Shown here piece after piece: positions 50,916 through 52,039 of a stretch of 52,039 nucleotides of DNA. A model generated the notes under the pieces. It was not told the DNA's origin. It did not search any database and was given only the letters and a program-made list of their open reading frames with translations. A program made the translations under genes and the position numbers. The DNA lies in assembly GCA_009777635.1 (NCBI GenBank), contig WRLK01000016.1:1-52039 (forward strand). The letters run 5' to 3'. Within the stretch, counting starts at the first letter, position 1. Each line of letters starts with the position of its first letter. The DNA comes from Oscillospiraceae bacterium (lineage in GTDB: Bacteria > Bacillota > Clostridia > Oscillospirales > Ruminococcaceae).

Positions 50916-51968
50916 TTATTTGCCTGTGCCGGGGTTGTCGTTGACGTTTGACGGATAAACATCATCGCCGCCTGTGATTGGGTTAATCTCAGGAACGTCG
51001 TCATACTCGTCATCGTCGTCGTCATCGGGCTCAATGTCGCTGTCAATGTTGAGCTCACGGCTGGCAAGGTAGTACTTAGCAACGAGCGGGAGGTCTTTGT
51101 TGTTGGACCTGCCGAGGTACGTAAGGTTGCCGTCTTCGTCAGCGCTGTATACCCAGTAGTTGTCACCTGCAAAACCGGAAAGGTGAACGGTTGTTGTCGC
51201 ATCGTTGTAGCCGAGCCAGTCAATGTTTATAACTTCCTGAATGTCCTTGTATTTCGCTTTCATGTCGTCATCGACTTTTTCCCACCAGTCGGTTTCGGCC
51301 CATGCCCAGTAACGTCTGCCGTTGAAGAGCCTTGTGTTGAGGATTACTTCCCCGCCGATTTCAACTTCAATTTTGCTGTTGTATTTCTCGGCCTTGATGA
51401 CGTAGCCCTTTTCGGTGTTGAGTACGTTCAGGTCGGCGTCGTCCATGATAATGTAAGCATTACCAATCCTGAAGTTACCATCAATACCTGTGGTGTTGTT
51501 TTTGAATGAAATCGTGTACTTAAATTCTACGCCATCAAGGTTTGTGTTGCGGAATTTCTCATGGAAAGTAATTCTCAGTGTTAAAATTGAGGTGTCCTTG
51601 TCTCCGTAGTCTGCGTCTTTGTCGGTTAGTTTTAAGAGCTCTAATGCTGAGCTGTCAACCATAGCCGAATTCTGTTGTGCCCTAAACGTGAAAGAGGGTG
51701 CTCTGAATCTGGCTCCGTCGGCCACGATGTAGCCTTTAGCGTTGGCAGGGGTAGCGAGGCCGTCAGTTCTGCTTAAATACCCGAAAAAAGGACCATGCGG
51801 AATCGGAATCCAAACTTTGTTGCCCCACTGGATTGCCGTGGCATCGTTATCAATGTCCGAATAGCGGTCGCTTGTGTTTCCTTTGATAATATTATCGTTT
51901 GCTGTTGCTACTGTAACCATACCAAGGGAAAGAAGAAGAACGAGAAGTAAAGATACTACTTTTTTCAT
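50916..51968 (-). CDS. Secreted acidic surface protein, paralogue B
   Basis: A 350-residue exported protein, sister of the gene at 44-1093. The signal peptide (MKKVVSLLLVLLLSLGM, then VATA) and everything from about residue 155 on (NAYIIMDDADLNVLNTEKGYV, RLFNGRRYWAWAETDWWEK, NYWVYSADEDGNLTYLGRSN, acidic tail, NPGTGK) are almost the same as paralogue A, whereas residues about 20-130 are unrelated in detail. The start has AAGGAGG upstream exactly as in paralogue A. It probably belongs to a larger family of variable secreted proteins in this genome. Function unknown. Confidence 0.87.
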   Translation of the reverse strand: MKKVVSLLLVLLLSLGMVTVATANDNIIKGNTSDRYSDIDNDATAIQWGNKVWIPIPHGPFFGYLSRTDGLATPANAKGYIVADGARFRAPSFTFRAQQNSAMVDSSALELLKLTDKDADYGDKDTSILTLRITFHEKFRNTNLDGVEFKYTISFKNNTTGIDGNFRIGNAYIIMDDADLNVLNTEKGYVIKAEKYNSKIEVEIGGEVILNTRLFNGRRYWAWAETDWWEKVDDDMKAKYKDIQEVINIDWLGYNDATTTVHLSGFAGDNYWVYSADEDGNLTYLGRSNNKDLPLVAKYYLASRELNIDSDIEPDDDDDDEYDDVPEINPITGGDDVYPSNVNDNPGTGK

Positions 51969-52039
51969 GTGTAAAATTTCCTCCTTAAAAATGTTTTGGT
52001 TTTGCTTCCGGAGAAAATATTTGATGAAAAATCTGAATT

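Overview
The window looks like chromosomal DNA of an endospore-forming member of the Clostridia (Bacillota) of moderate GC content. The signs are spoIIE and a BofA-like gene, a CIRCE operator before groES-groEL, a LexA with the Gram-positive layout, strong AGGAGG ribosome sites, frequent TTG/GTG starts, sigma-A-type promoters with 17-nt spacers, and a TnpW/TnpX-type transposon recombinase. I found no rRNA, tRNA or CRISPR array.

Layout. 1-3.3 kb: secreted acidic surface proteins (minus strand); a close paralogue returns at 50.9-52.0 kb, so the window is bracketed by copies of one gene family. 3.3-9.2 kb: aminotransferase-trpS, lexA-thioesterase, spoIIE. 9.3-17.0 kb: nitrilase-like protein, BofA, a sugar-alcohol dehydrogenase with a vestigial aldolase domain, PHP phosphoesterase, ribokinase with a ComFB-like gene, cupin, M23 peptidase, clostripain-family protease. 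17.3-24.9 kb: repeat-rich exported protein, FAD/Rieske oxidoreductase, GNAT, ArsP-like permease, DUF362 lipoprotein, patatin and a BTAD regulator. 25-32.5 kb: xylulokinase, CheW, the pyrB-pyrF-pyrE pyrimidine operon, and a radical-SAM/DUF4130 DNA-metabolism pair. 32.5-40.9 kb: CIRCE-groESL, a structured 133-bp tandem repeat, a GGDEF/HDOD signalling protein, cheC-cheD, ParA, a second ComFB-like gene, a methyltransferase. 41-46.5 kb: a 1334-residue membrane-anchored GLUG protein with a 15-bp coding tandem repeat, a lipoprotein, a YtrA-type GntR regulator. 46.5-50.9 kb: accessory island with TnpW/TnpX recombinase genes, a Phd/PIN toxin-antitoxin pair, and an array of small-RNA-regulated peptide genes.

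The most interesting object is that last array (about 50.1-50.84 kb). It contains two tiny peptide genes (25 and 23 codons). Each has a promoter with a 17-nt spacer and a hairpin that masks its ribosome site, and each faces a convergent antisense RNA driven by a perfect TTGACA-17-TATAAT promoter; the two transcripts meet at a shared terminator. A third antisense RNA unit has lost its peptide gene. Adjacent units are joined by an identical 82-bp back-to-back promoter module. In each unit the peptide mRNA and its antisense RNA begin with the same unit-specific leader sequence. This has the form of a tandem type I toxin-antitoxin locus; one peptide resembles the short holin-like toxins and the other I do not recognise.

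Dispersed short elements with terminal inverted repeats occur at 3.0, 23.5, 24.9, 37.3, 39.5 and possibly 46.8 kb. One sits between a perfect promoter and the regulator gene it should drive.
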